Assembly (NCBI RefSeq): GCF_013294065.1
Contig: NZ_JABSNM010000009.1
Location: 62,001-126,000 of the forward strand
DNA length: 64,000 nt
Direction of reading: 5' to 3'
Source of the DNA: Sphaerotilus uruguayifluvii
Lineage (GTDB): Bacteria > Pseudomonadota > Gammaproteobacteria > Burkholderiales > Burkholderiaceae_C
Position numbers and translations under genes: made by a program. The notes under the pieces are model-generated. The model was given only the letters and a program-made list of their open reading frames with translations, made no database searches and was not told where the DNA came from. Below, piece after piece: positions 1 to 8,169 of the stretch. Numbering within the stretch: the first letter of the stretch is position 1; each line of letters begins with the position of its first letter.

Positions 1-1
1 C

Positions 2-1984
2 GATCTGCGCGGGCTGACCGACCTGGACATGTTCTCGGCCGAGGACGCGGCCTTCTTCCGCAGCAACGACCTGGGCGCGATCGAGGTCGACGGCCTGCAT
101 GTCAACGAGGAATGGCTGACCTTCCGCGACACCGGCGAGCGCCGGCGCTACGAGGTGCTGAAGACGCCGTTGCGCGGAGACGACGGCGCCTTGATCGGCG
201 TGCTCGGTGCGGCCCGCGACATCACTCGCCAGCACCGCCAGGACGAGGCGCTGAGGCTGGCCGCGCGCATCTTCGAGTCGGCCGGCGAGTCGATCCTGGT
301 GACCGACGCCAGCGGCGCCATCGTCGCGTCCAACGCCGCCTTCAGCCGCATTTCCGGCTACCCGGCCGCGGAGGTGATCGGCCGCAATCCGCGCCTGCTG
401 CGCTCGGGGCGCCAGGGCGCGGCCTTCTACGAGCGCATGTGGCGCCAGCTCGCGCTGCACGACCGCTTCCAGGGCGAGTTCTGGAACCGCGCTCGCGACG
501 GGCGGCTGTACCCGCTGCTGCAGACGATCACGGTGCTGCGCGACGAGCATGGCCGCATCACCCACTACATCGGGGTCGGCGCCGACCTGTCGCAGCTGCA
601 CGAGGCCGAGCAGCGCTCGCACCACCTGCGCCAGCACGACACCCTGACCGATCTGCCCAACCGGCAGCTCATCGCCGCGCGGCTGCACGAGTGGATCGAG
701 GCCCGGCGTGGCGGCGATCGCGCCGCGGCGGTGTCGCTGCTGGTCATCGGGCTGGACGGCTTCAAGTCGATCAACGACACGATGGGCCATGCCGCGGGCG
801 ACCGGGTGCTGGTCGAGATGGCCGAGCGGCTGCGGGTGCTGGCGGGCGCGCACAGCTTCGTCGGCCGGCTCGGCGGCGACGAGTTCGTGGTGATGCAGGC
901 CGATGCCGGCCTCGAGCGGGTGCAGGCCGAGGCCCGGGCCTGGCTGGCGGCGCTGGCCGAGCCGATCGCGCTGCAGGGCCATGCGCTGACGGTCACCGTC
1001 TCGATCGGCATCGCGCATTTTCCCGAGGACGGCGAGGGGGCCGACGCGCTGCTGCGCCATGCCGAGAGCGCGCTGCGCGGCGCCAAGGGCGAAGGGCGCA
1101 ACACGCTGCGCCGCTACGACCCGCAGCTGCACCAGGCCTCGCTGGAGCGGCTGCTGCTGCTGTCGTCGCTGCGCCGGGCGGTGCCGGCCGGCGAGCTGCA
1201 TGCCTGGTACCAGCCCAAGCTCGATCTGCACAGCCGCGAGCTGGTCGGCGCCGAGGCGCTGGTGCGCTGGCTGCATCCGGAGCTGGGCTGGGTGTCGCCG
1301 GCGCAGTTCATCCCGGTGGCCGAGCAGACCGACCTGATCGTGGCGATCGGCGAGCGCATGCTCGACACCGTCGCGGCGCAGGTCGCGCGCTGGCATGCGC
1401 AGGGGCGCGGCTGGCTGCCGGTGGCGGTGAACCTGGGCGCGCGCCATTTCGCCGACGCGGGCCTGCCGGCGCGGCTGCAGGCGCTGCGCGATCGCCACGG
1501 CCTGCCCGCGGGCGTGCTGGAGCTGGAGATCACCGAGTCGATGCTGATGACCGCCGGCGGCGCGCCTGAGCAGCGTCTGGGCGAGCTCAGGCGCGCCGGC
1601 GTGAAGCTGTCGATCGACGACTTCGGCACCGGCTACTCGAGCCTGTCCTACCTGAAGCGGCTGCCGGTCGACGCGCTGAAGATCGACCGCAGCTTCGTCG
1701 CGGCGATCGAGAGCGACCGTCGCGACCTGAGCATCGCCACGACCATCATCGCGCTGGCGCGCGGCCTGGGCCTGACGGTGGTCGCCGAGGGTGTCGAGAC
1801 CGAGGGCCAGCGCGAGCTGCTCGAGCAGGAAGGCTGCGCCCAGGGCCAGGGCTGGCTGTTCGCGCACGCGATGCCGCCGGCCGAGTTCGAGGCCTGGTGG
1901 CAGGTCTGGGCCCCGTCGCCGGGGCCGCAGGATCACTTCGACGCGGCGGCGGCGGCCGGCGCGGCACCGAACCAGCTGGCGTAG
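2..1984 (+). CDS. PAS-GGDEF-EAL cyclic di-GMP signalling protein (5' partial)
   Basis: The frame is open from position 2 without a convincing start, so the N terminus lies before the window; the first Met is at 29. Counting from it, the protein has the end of one PAS domain (1-70), a second PAS (about 72-190), a GGDEF domain (about 200-365) with an intact GGDEF motif near nt 870, and an EAL domain (about 385-635) with EAL, ITES and DDFGTGYSS motifs intact. Both catalytic signatures look functional, so it could make or degrade cyclic di-GMP; which activity dominates cannot be read from sequence. The last 52 bp overlap the convergent binding-protein gene and encode an Ala-rich tail. Confidence 0.93.
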   Translation, partial: DLRGLTDLDMFSAEDAAFFRSNDLGAIEVDGLHVNEEWLTFRDTGERRRYEVLKTPLRGDDGALIGVLGAARDITRQHRQDEALRLAARIFESAGESILVTDASGAIVASNAAFSRISGYPAAEVIGRNPRLLRSGRQGAAFYERMWRQLALHDRFQGEFWNRARDGRLYPLLQTITVLRDEHGRITHYIGVGADLSQLHEAEQRSHHLRQHDTLTDLPNRQLIAARLHEWIEARRGGDRAAAVSLLVIGLDGFKSINDTMGHAAGDRVLVEMAERLRVLAGAHSFVGRLGGDEFVVMQADAGLERVQAEARAWLAALAEPIALQGHALTVTVSIGIAHFPEDGEGADALLRHAESALRGAKGEGRNTLRRYDPQLHQASLERLLLLSSLRRAVPAGELHAWYQPKLDLHSRELVGAEALVRWLHPELGWVSPAQFIPVAEQTDLIVAIGERMLDTVAAQVARWHAQGRGWLPVAVNLGARHFADAGLPARLQALRDRHGLPAGVLELEITESMLMTAGGAPEQRLGELRRAGVKLSIDDFGTGYSSLSYLKRLPVDALKIDRSFVAAIESDRRDLSIATTIIALARGLGLTVVAEGVETEGQRELLEQEGCAQGQGWLFAHAMPPAEFEAWWQVWAPSPGPQDHFDAAAAAGAAPNQLA

Positions 1985-2775
1985 ATCTTGTCGTAGGTGC
2001 CGTCGGCCTTGATGTCGGCCAGGCCCTTGTTGATCTTCTCGAGCAGCTCGGCGTTGCCCTTCTTGACGACGATGCCGTACTGCTCGGGCGTGAAGGTGGT
2101 GTCGCTGACGGTCTTGAACTTCGAGCCCGCGTTGTTGGCCACGTAGTGGATGACCACGCCGTTGTCGGCGACGACCGCGTCGACGCCGCCCGACTCCAGC
2201 TCCTTCAGCGCCAGCGGGGTCGACTCGAAGCGCTTGATCGCGGTGCTGTCCTTGCCGATCAGCTTGGTCACCACCTCGTCGCCGGTGGTGCCGGTCTGCA
2301 CGCCGACCTTCAGCTTCTTCAGGTCCTCGAACTTCGCGACCTTCGAGTCTTCCTTCACCGCGATCAGCTGCTGCGCGTCGAAGTAGGGCGCCGAGAAGTC
2401 CATCGTCTGCTTGCGCTCGTCGGTGATGGTGATCGCCGACACCAGCAGGTCGCGGTCGCCCTGGGCGACGGTGTTGAACATGCCCTCCCAGGGCGTGTTG
2501 ACGAACTTGACCTGGATGCCCGCCTTCTGCGCGACCGCCGAGACCACGTCGATGTCGAAGCCGACGATCTCGCCCTTCTCGTTCTGCGACTCGAACGGCG
2601 CGTAGGCGGCGTCGGTGCCGACGACGTAGACCCGCGCGGGCGGCGTCTCGGCGGGGGCCGAGGCGGCGGCGGCCGGCGCGGCCTCTTCCTTCTTGCCGCA
2701 GGCGGCCAGCACCAGGGCGACCGCCAGGGCAGCGCCGGTCTTCAGGAAACGTCGGGTGGTCAGGGAGGTCGACAT
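1933..2775 (-). CDS. Amino-acid ABC transporter substrate-binding lipoprotein (orphan)
   Basis: 280 residues. The N terminus is a lipoprotein signal ending in the lipobox LAAC with Cys26, followed by an Ala/Pro-rich linker and a family 3 solute-binding domain (about 48-270) with the typical opening VGTDAAYAPFES and a DLLVSAITIT segment. The family delivers polar amino acids to an inner-membrane ABC permease; no permease or ATPase gene is next to it, so its partner must be elsewhere. AAGGA stands 8 bases before the ATG, supporting this start. The 3' end lies inside the end of the convergent EAL gene. Confidence 0.92.
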   Translation of the reverse strand: MSTSLTTRRFLKTGAALAVALVLAACGKKEEAAPAAAASAPAETPPARVYVVGTDAAYAPFESQNEKGEIVGFDIDVVSAVAQKAGIQVKFVNTPWEGMFNTVAQGDRDLLVSAITITDERKQTMDFSAPYFDAQQLIAVKEDSKVAKFEDLKKLKVGVQTGTTGDEVVTKLIGKDSTAIKRFESTPLALKELESGGVDAVVADNGVVIHYVANNAGSKFKTVSDTTFTPEQYGIVVKKGNAELLEKINKGLADIKADGTYDKIYASWFGAAPAAAAASK

Positions 2776-2981
2776 GGAGATCCTTGGGGGGTGTCAGGGT
2801 ACCTGGCAGTTTAGGTGCCGTGCGGCGTGCCGGCCACTGTCTCAGGCAGAAGTCGTGACCCAACGCAGATTCCGTGCCCGGCATGCGGTCCGGCCGGGGG
2901 CCGTCCGAACCCGGGGCGGCCGGACGGAAAACCGTTCCGGCGTCCGCGGCGGGCGACGTGATGCCGTCCGCACGCGTCGGC

Positions 2982-3950
2982 TCACTGCACCGTGCCGCTG
3001 CCGGCCGGGTGATCGGCCGCCGGCACGAAGAGCTCGCCGGCATCGACCGCGTCGAAGCGGTACTGCGCGCCGCAGAAGTCGCAGCCGACCTCGATCTCGC
3101 CGCGCTCGGCGATCACCGAGTCGACCTCCTCGCGGCCCAGGCCGACGAGCATGCGCGCGACCCGCTCGCGCGAGCAGGTGCAGGCGAAGCGCGGCGTCTG
3201 CGGCTCGAACAGGCGCAGGTCCTCTTCCCAGAACAGCCGGCGCAGGATGGTCGGGGTGTCGAGCGTGAGCAGCTCCTCGCGCTTGAGCGTCGAGGCCAGG
3301 TGGGCGATGCGGTTGTAGCCCTCGTGCAGCCGGGCCTCCTCGTCCTCGGAGCGGACCTCGAGGTTTCCGGCGCCCTCCAGCGGCAGGCGCTGGATCAGCA
3401 GGCCGGCGGCGACCTGCTCGTCGGCGGCCAGGATCAGGCGCGTCTCGAGCTGCTCGGACTGCAGCATGTAGTGCTCGAGCACCTCGGAGAGCTGGTGCAT
3501 CGGTTCGCCGTGCTCGCCGTGCAGCGGCACGACGCCCTGGTAGGGCTGCTGGCCGGGCTGGCGGTCCTTGGGGTCGAGCGTGATGACGCAGCGGCCCTGG
3601 CGGTTCGCGTCGAGCATGGACTTCAGGCTCGCCTCGGCCGGCACGTCGCCCACGACCTTGGCGGTGGCACGCACGGCCAGGTCCGGCTGGGCCTCGGCCA
3701 CCGCCAGCTTGACCGGGCCGTCGCCCTGGATCTGCAGCACCAGCGCGCCGTTGAACTTGATGTTGGCCTGCATCAGCGTGGCCGCGGCGCTCATCTCGCC
3801 GAGCAGCTGCTGCACCGGTGCCGGGTAGCCGCCGGCCCCCTGGCGCCGCGCCAGCATCTCGGTCCAGGCGCCGGTCAGGCGCACCAGCACGCCGCGCACC
3901 GGCAGCCCCTCGAAGATGAACTTGTGCAGCTCGCCGCCGTGGATGGTCAT
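2982..3950 (-). CDS. hslO: Hsp33 redox-regulated molecular chaperone
   Basis: 322 residues. Hsp33 is a cytoplasmic holdase activated when oxidation releases zinc from four cysteines. Here these are Cys257/Cys259 (CTC) and Cys290/Cys293 (CDFC), the expected CxC-(about 30)-CxxC pattern at the C terminus. The N-terminal chaperone domain covers about 5-240. The frame is open much further upstream, but the start at 3950 fits family length and has AAGGA about 9 bases before it. It lies 62 bp downstream of the gamma-carbonic-anhydrase gene on the same strand, so the two may be co-transcribed. Confidence 0.95.
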   Translation of the reverse strand: MTIHGGELHKFIFEGLPVRGVLVRLTGAWTEMLARRQGAGGYPAPVQQLLGEMSAAATLMQANIKFNGALVLQIQGDGPVKLAVAEAQPDLAVRATAKVVGDVPAEASLKSMLDANRQGRCVITLDPKDRQPGQQPYQGVVPLHGEHGEPMHQLSEVLEHYMLQSEQLETRLILAADEQVAAGLLIQRLPLEGAGNLEVRSEDEEARLHEGYNRIAHLASTLKREELLTLDTPTILRRLFWEEDLRLFEPQTPRFACTCSRERVARMLVGLGREEVDSVIAERGEIEVGCDFCGAQYRFDAVDAGELFVPAADHPAGSGTVQ

Positions 3951-4012
3951 GGACAGGTCCTTGTTCGCAAAGAAAGGGGGGGCAGATGCGGGCGCCGGGG
4001 CGCAAGTCAAGG

Positions 4013-4540
4013 TCAGCGCTCGATGCGGCGCAGCGTGTCGCGGTGGCGCCGGGCGTTGTCGACATAGTGCGCCGCGCCGTGCTGGAAGCGCTCGGCCTCC
4101 TCGGGCGTGAGCGTCTTCACCACCTTGGCCGGGCTGCCCAGGATCATCGAGTAGTCCGGAAACTCCTTGCCCTCGGTGACCAGGGCGCCGGCGCCGACGA
4201 CGCAGTGCCGGCCGATGCGCGCGCGGTTGAGCACGATCGCGCCGATGCCGATCAGCGAGCCGTCGCCGACGGTGCAGCCGTGCAGCATGCACTGGTGGCC
4301 GACGGTGACGTTCTCGCCGATCACCAGCTCGATGCCGGCGTCGGTGTGCAGCACCGAGTTGTCCTGGATGTTGCTGCCGCGGCCGATGCGGATGCGGTCG
4401 GTGTCGCCGCGCACCACGACGCCGTACCAGACGCTGCTGTTCTCGGCCATCTCGACCAGGCCGATGACGTCGGCGCTGTCGGCGATGTGCGCCGTCTCGT
4501 GGATCTGCGGAATGTGCTCGCCGAGCTGATAGAGGGCCAT
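4013..4540 (-). CDS. Gamma-class carbonic anhydrase-like hexapeptide protein
   Basis: 175 residues forming a left-handed beta-helix of hexapeptide repeats (about 15-140) with a C-terminal helix. Candidate metal-binding histidines lie in NSVLHTD, VGHQCMLHGC and neighbouring turns, as in the YrdA/PaaY/CaiE group. That family includes zinc- or iron-dependent carbonic anhydrases and proteins with only esterase or unknown activity, so carbonic anhydrase function is likely but not proven. It is divergent from the DUF455 gene, 51 bp away, and precedes hslO on the same strand. Confidence 0.9.
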   Translation of the reverse strand: MALYQLGEHIPQIHETAHIADSADVIGLVEMAENSSVWYGVVVRGDTDRIRIGRGSNIQDNSVLHTDAGIELVIGENVTVGHQCMLHGCTVGDGSLIGIGAIVLNRARIGRHCVVGAGALVTEGKEFPDYSMILGSPAKVVKTLTPEEAERFQHGAAHYVDNARRHRDTLRRIER

Positions 4541-4591
4541 CGTCTCTCCTTGAAACGGAACGGGGCGGCTGGAGGGGGCAGAATTCTACGG

Positions 4592-5434
4592 ATGGACCTG
4601 AGACAGATGGCCCTGGGGGCCTTGTGCGTGACCGATCCGGTGCGCAAAGCATACGCGGTGCAGTCGCTGTGGGCGCAGCTCGAGGCGCGCGATCCGGGCC
4701 TGCGCATCGACGCCGCGCAGGTGCTCGACGAGCCGGCCTTCCTGCCGGGGCGTCCCGAGCGGCCGCGGCTGGTGCCGGCGGTGGAGGTGCCGCAGCGCTC
4801 GCCCTTCACGCCGGAGGGGCGCGCGGCGCTGCTGCACGCCATCGCGCACATCGAGTTCAACGCGATCAACCTGGCGCTGGACGCGGTCTGGCGCTTTGCC
4901 GGCCTGCCGGAGAAGTTCTACGTCGACTGGATGCGCGTTGCCGCCGAGGAGGCGAAGCACTATCTGCTGCTGGCCGGGCATCTGGCCACGCTGGGCCATG
5001 TCTACGGCGACTTCGACGCGCATGACGGACTGTGGAGCATGACCTGGAAGACGCGCAGCGACTTCGTCGCGCGCATGGCGCTGGTGCCGCGCACGCTGGA
5101 GGCGCGCGGGCTCGACGCCACGCCGCTCATCCAGGTCAAGCTGCGCAAGGCCGGCGACCTGCGCGCGGTCGAGATCCTCGACCTGATCCTGCGCGAGGAG
5201 GTCGGCCACGTCGCCATCGGCAACCACTGGTACCGGTGGGCCTGCGAGCGCGAGGGGCTCGATCCGGTGCCGCACTACCGCACGCTGGTGGCGCAGTACG
5301 CCGCGCCGCGGCTGCGGCCGCCCTTCAACCGCGAGGCGCGGCTGGCGGCCGGCTTCAGCGAGATCGAGCTGTCCTGGCTGGAGGAAGCGGTGCCGTCAGC
5401 CACGCCGGCCAGCGGCGGCGCGCCGGCGCCCTGA
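4592..5434 (+). CDS. DUF455 ferritin-like protein
   Basis: 280 residues of the DUF455 family, a four-helix ferritin-like fold. Glu88, Glu119/Glu120 with His123 (EEAKH) and Glu202/Glu203 with His206 (EEVGH) form the spaced Glu/ExxH pattern expected of a di-metal site. Cellular role is unknown; members are sometimes suggested to act in tRNA or metal chemistry. The start at 4592 follows GGAGGGGG (4571-4578); a -10-like CAGAAT ends only 7 bases before the ATG, so the message may be leaderless. The last 80 bp overlap the convergent acyltransferase gene. Confidence 0.88.
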   Translation: MDLRQMALGALCVTDPVRKAYAVQSLWAQLEARDPGLRIDAAQVLDEPAFLPGRPERPRLVPAVEVPQRSPFTPEGRAALLHAIAHIEFNAINLALDAVWRFAGLPEKFYVDWMRVAAEEAKHYLLLAGHLATLGHVYGDFDAHDGLWSMTWKTRSDFVARMALVPRTLEARGLDATPLIQVKLRKAGDLRAVEILDLILREEVGHVAIGNHWYRWACEREGLDPVPHYRTLVAQYAAPRLRPPFNREARLAAGFSEIELSWLEEAVPSATPASGGAPAP

Positions 5435-6740
5435 AGCGGCGGCGTGCCGCCGCGTCGACGCGGCCGCGCGGCACCGCCGAGGTCGCATGGTCGACCGGGC
5501 GTAGGACCGGCCGGGCCGGCGCGGGCTGCCGGGCCGGCTCCGACGCCGGCTCCAGCGGTGCCAGCCAGCGCGAGCGCAGCGACAGCACCGGCCGCTCGAA
5601 CACGCGCCAGGACAGCCAGCCGATCGCCCAGCAGGCCAGAGCGGTGACGGCCAGGTAGGCCAGCGCGATCGCCGGATCGGCAGTCGCGTCGTCGCCGCTC
5701 CAGCGCCGCAGCAGCGGCAGGCCGATCAGGTCGTGCACCGGCTTGTGGAAGACGTAGATCGCGTAGCTGTAGCGGCCCAGGCTGGCGAGCACGCCCGAGC
5801 GCAGCACCCGGCTCGGCCAGCCCATCAGCGCGCTGCGCGCGCGTGCCCGGTCGCACAGCATCGCCCAGCCGACGAAGGCGACGCAGCTCAGCGTCAGCAG
5901 CGTGTAGCCGCCGATCTGCGCCGTGTCGCCGAGGCGGTGGAAGCCCTCGCTGAACAGCGCCGTCAGGCCCAGCAGCAGCACGCCCAGGCGCAGCAGGTGC
6001 GCCGCGCGCCAGCGGGTCGCGCCGCCGAGCGCGCGGCCGCGGTCCCAGGCGGCCAGCGCGGCGCCGGCGGCCAGCGCATCCATCCGGCTGATCGTGAACT
6101 CGTACAGCGCCTCCGCCGGCAGGCCGAGGCCGAGCATCAGCAGGCGCAGCAGCGGGCTGGCCGCCACCAGCGCCAGCGACAGCAGCCAGATCTCGCGCAG
6201 GCCCAGCCGCCACAGCAGCAGCGGCCAGACCAGATAGAACTGCTCCTCGACGGCGAGCGACCAGAAGTGCGGCAGCGGCCCGCCCTGCGGATCGAAGGGC
6301 GTGACCCAGTTCGACAGGTAGAGCCACAGCCAGGCGGTGCCGAAGGCGGACTCGTGCGGCAGCCGCATGCCCAGCGCCGGCAGCAGCACGGTGAACAGCA
6401 GCAGCGCCAGCCAGTACAGCGGGAAGATGCGCAGCACCCGCTTGACGAGAAAGTCGCGCAGCCAGCCGGGCCGGCCCCGCGTCTCGAGCAGGCCGCGGGT
6501 GATCAGGAAGCCGCTGAGCACGAAGAACAGCTGCACGCCGATCCAGCCGAGGTAGAAGGTTTCCTTCAGCAGCGCGGCGGCGCGCCCGTGCTGCGGCGCC
6601 AGGTCGAGCACGTCGAGGTTGTGCAGCAGCACCAGGGCGATCGCCAGTCCCCTGAGCCCGTCGAGCGAGGGCAGGTGGTCGAGAGCCGTCGGGGAGGCGG
6701 GGGCAGCACGGGGGGCGTTCACGGTCGCCGATGCTGCCAC
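5355..6740 (-). CDS. Acyltransferase 3 family membrane protein (OafA/YrhL type)
   Basis: 461 residues with about ten predicted membrane helices. The N terminus has the family signature SLDGLRGLAIALVLLHN, followed by GWIGVQLFFVLSGFLITR and FWSLAVEEQFYLVWPL, the motif around the conserved active histidine region. The family transfers acyl groups to cell-surface or exported sugars in the inner membrane. The last 60 or so residues are a Pro/Arg-rich cytoplasmic tail, part of which is read through the end of the convergent DUF455 gene. No polysaccharide genes adjoin it, so the acceptor is unknown. Confidence 0.92.
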   Translation of the reverse strand: MAASATVNAPRAAPASPTALDHLPSLDGLRGLAIALVLLHNLDVLDLAPQHGRAAALLKETFYLGWIGVQLFFVLSGFLITRGLLETRGRPGWLRDFLVKRVLRIFPLYWLALLLFTVLLPALGMRLPHESAFGTAWLWLYLSNWVTPFDPQGGPLPHFWSLAVEEQFYLVWPLLLWRLGLREIWLLSLALVAASPLLRLLMLGLGLPAEALYEFTISRMDALAAGAALAAWDRGRALGGATRWRAAHLLRLGVLLLGLTALFSEGFHRLGDTAQIGGYTLLTLSCVAFVGWAMLCDRARARSALMGWPSRVLRSGVLASLGRYSYAIYVFHKPVHDLIGLPLLRRWSGDDATADPAIALAYLAVTALACWAIGWLSWRVFERPVLSLRSRWLAPLEPASEPARQPAPARPVLRPVDHATSAVPRGRVDAAARRRFRAPARRRWPAWLTAPLPPARTARSR

Positions 6741-6749
6741 AGGCCGGGT

Positions 6750-7394
6750 TCACGGCGCGCGTTCGCGCAGGCCGTGCCGCTCGCATGCGGGGTCGCCGCA
6801 GCGGCCGCAGACATGATTCCACCGGATCTTCGGCTTCGGGCCGTGCCCGCGCTGCCAGGCCGCCCAGGCCGACAGCGCCGCCTGCAGCCGGGCCTCGCCC
6901 TGGCCGGCCACCACCGAGAAGCCCAGCCCGGCACCCAGCAGCAGCCCGCGCAGCAGCCGGTCCGTCGGCGCGCGCACCTGCGGACCGTCGCGCTGCAGGC
7001 CGTCGGCGACCCAGGGCAGGTCCAGCGCCATCAGCAGCGTCAGGTCGGCCTGGCGGTGCGCGGCCAGCGCGTCCTCGTGCAGCGAGCGGTCGCCGAAGAT
7101 CATCTCGCTGTAGACGGCCGTCATCAGCGCGGTGGTGTCGGCCACCACCACGTCGACCGGCAGCAGCCGCGAGCGCCGCGCCGCCTCGATGCGCCGGCTC
7201 TGCTCGGCGGCGATCGCGGCCTGCTCGTCGGGGCGGGGCGTGCGGCCGTGGCGGTCGCAGAACTCGCGCAGGTACTCGTCGACGCAGACTGCCTCCAGCC
7301 CGTCGGCGCGCAGCCGCGCGGTCAGCGCGCGCGCCAGCGTCGACTTGCCGCTGCTCTCGGCGCCGACGATGGCGATCAGCGCGGCCGCGGTCAC
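6750..7394 (-). CDS. NadR/Ttd14-like AAA ATPase, probable nicotinamide riboside kinase
   Basis: About 214 residues from a GTG start that overlaps the pnuC stop in a GTGA arrangement. Walker A is GAESSGKST (11-19), followed by VCVDEYLREFCD and a VVVADTTALMTAVYSE segment as in the kinase domain of NadR. A C-terminal HVCGRCGDPACERH cluster could bind zinc. The adenylyltransferase and DNA-binding domains of enterobacterial NadR are absent, so this is a stand-alone kinase domain. Coupling with PnuC implies phosphorylation of imported nicotinamide riboside; that substrate is inferred from context. Confidence 0.87.
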   Translation of the reverse strand: MTAAALIAIVGAESSGKSTLARALTARLRADGLEAVCVDEYLREFCDRHGRTPRPDEQAAIAAEQSRRIEAARRSRLLPVDVVVADTTALMTAVYSEMIFGDRSLHEDALAAHRQADLTLLMALDLPWVADGLQRDGPQVRAPTDRLLRGLLLGAGLGFSVVAGQGEARLQAALSAWAAWQRGHGPKPKIRWNHVCGRCGDPACERHGLRERAP

Positions 7395-8068
7395 GGCCGG
7401 CGCGCCTGCTCGCGCCAGGCCTTCCAGCCCAGCACCGACAGCACGACGAAGACCGCGTACAGCAGCACCGTCAGGTACAGGCCCTTGTAGGCGAACAGCG
7501 CCACCGACACCAGGTTCACGCCGATCCAGGTCGGCCAGTTCTCGACATGCTTGCGCGCCAGCAGCCACTGGCCGACCAGGCTGAAGGCGGTCGGGAAGGC
7601 GTCCCAGTAGGGCACGTCGGTGGGCGTGCGGGTGTCGAGGAACCAGCCGATGGCCGGCCACAGCAGCAGCCCGCTGCCGAAGACCGGCAGCCAGGCCCGG
7701 CGCGGCAGCGCGCGCACCTGCAGCGGCGCGCCGTCGTCGGTGCCGCGCAGCCACTGCCACCAGCCCCACAGCGAGACCACCGCGAAGAAGATCTGCAGCG
7801 AGCCGTCGCCGTAGAGCTGGTAGCTCCAGAACAGCCCGAAATACAGCAGCGAGGACACGATGGCCAGCGGCCAGGCCACCGGCATCACCCGCATGTTGGC
7901 GAACACCATCGCCAGCGACAGCACGAAGGCCACCATCTCCAGCCAGGTGAAGGGCGCCTCCCACAGCGTGAAGGCCGGCACCAGCAGCGGCTGCAGGGCC
8001 AGGGTCAGGGCATCGGGGGCGGGCTCGGTCATGGTGGCGTGGGGCGGAGGCGACGGGGCCGGCATCAT
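7391..8068 (-). CDS. pnuC: PnuC family nicotinamide riboside/mononucleotide transporter
   Basis: 225 residues, largely hydrophobic with about seven membrane helices. Family hallmarks are the aromatic cluster WGWWQWLRG near residue 110 and WPTWIGVNLVSVALFAYKGL near the C terminus. PnuC facilitates uptake of NAD precursors across the inner membrane and works with a cytosolic kinase that traps the substrate; that kinase is the overlapping downstream gene. The ATG at 8032 (MTEPAPD) is an equally plausible start; neither start has a strong ribosome binding site. Divergent from glcD, with about 100 bp between. Confidence 0.9.
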   Translation of the reverse strand: MMPAPSPPPHATMTEPAPDALTLALQPLLVPAFTLWEAPFTWLEMVAFVLSLAMVFANMRVMPVAWPLAIVSSLLYFGLFWSYQLYGDGSLQIFFAVVSLWGWWQWLRGTDDGAPLQVRALPRRAWLPVFGSGLLLWPAIGWFLDTRTPTDVPYWDAFPTAFSLVGQWLLARKHVENWPTWIGVNLVSVALFAYKGLYLTVLLYAVFVVLSVLGWKAWREQARRP

Positions 8069-8169
8069 GGCATGGCGGCGCTTGAAAAAGCTTCATCGCC
8101 CGTTCCAACAACTCTCAAGCCGGCGGGCCGGCGGCGCCTCGATCATCGGCCTCCCGTTCGGGAGGAGAC

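Noticed and set aside
2925-2950. Possible terminator between hslO and the binding-protein gene (CGGACGG...CCGTTCCG)
   Set aside because: The stem has a bulge and no T tract, and its orientation relative to the two genes gives no clear role.
5733-7490. A 585-codon plus-strand frame opposite the acyltransferase and NadR-like genes
   Set aside because: Gln/Arg/Ala-rich shadow with no domain.
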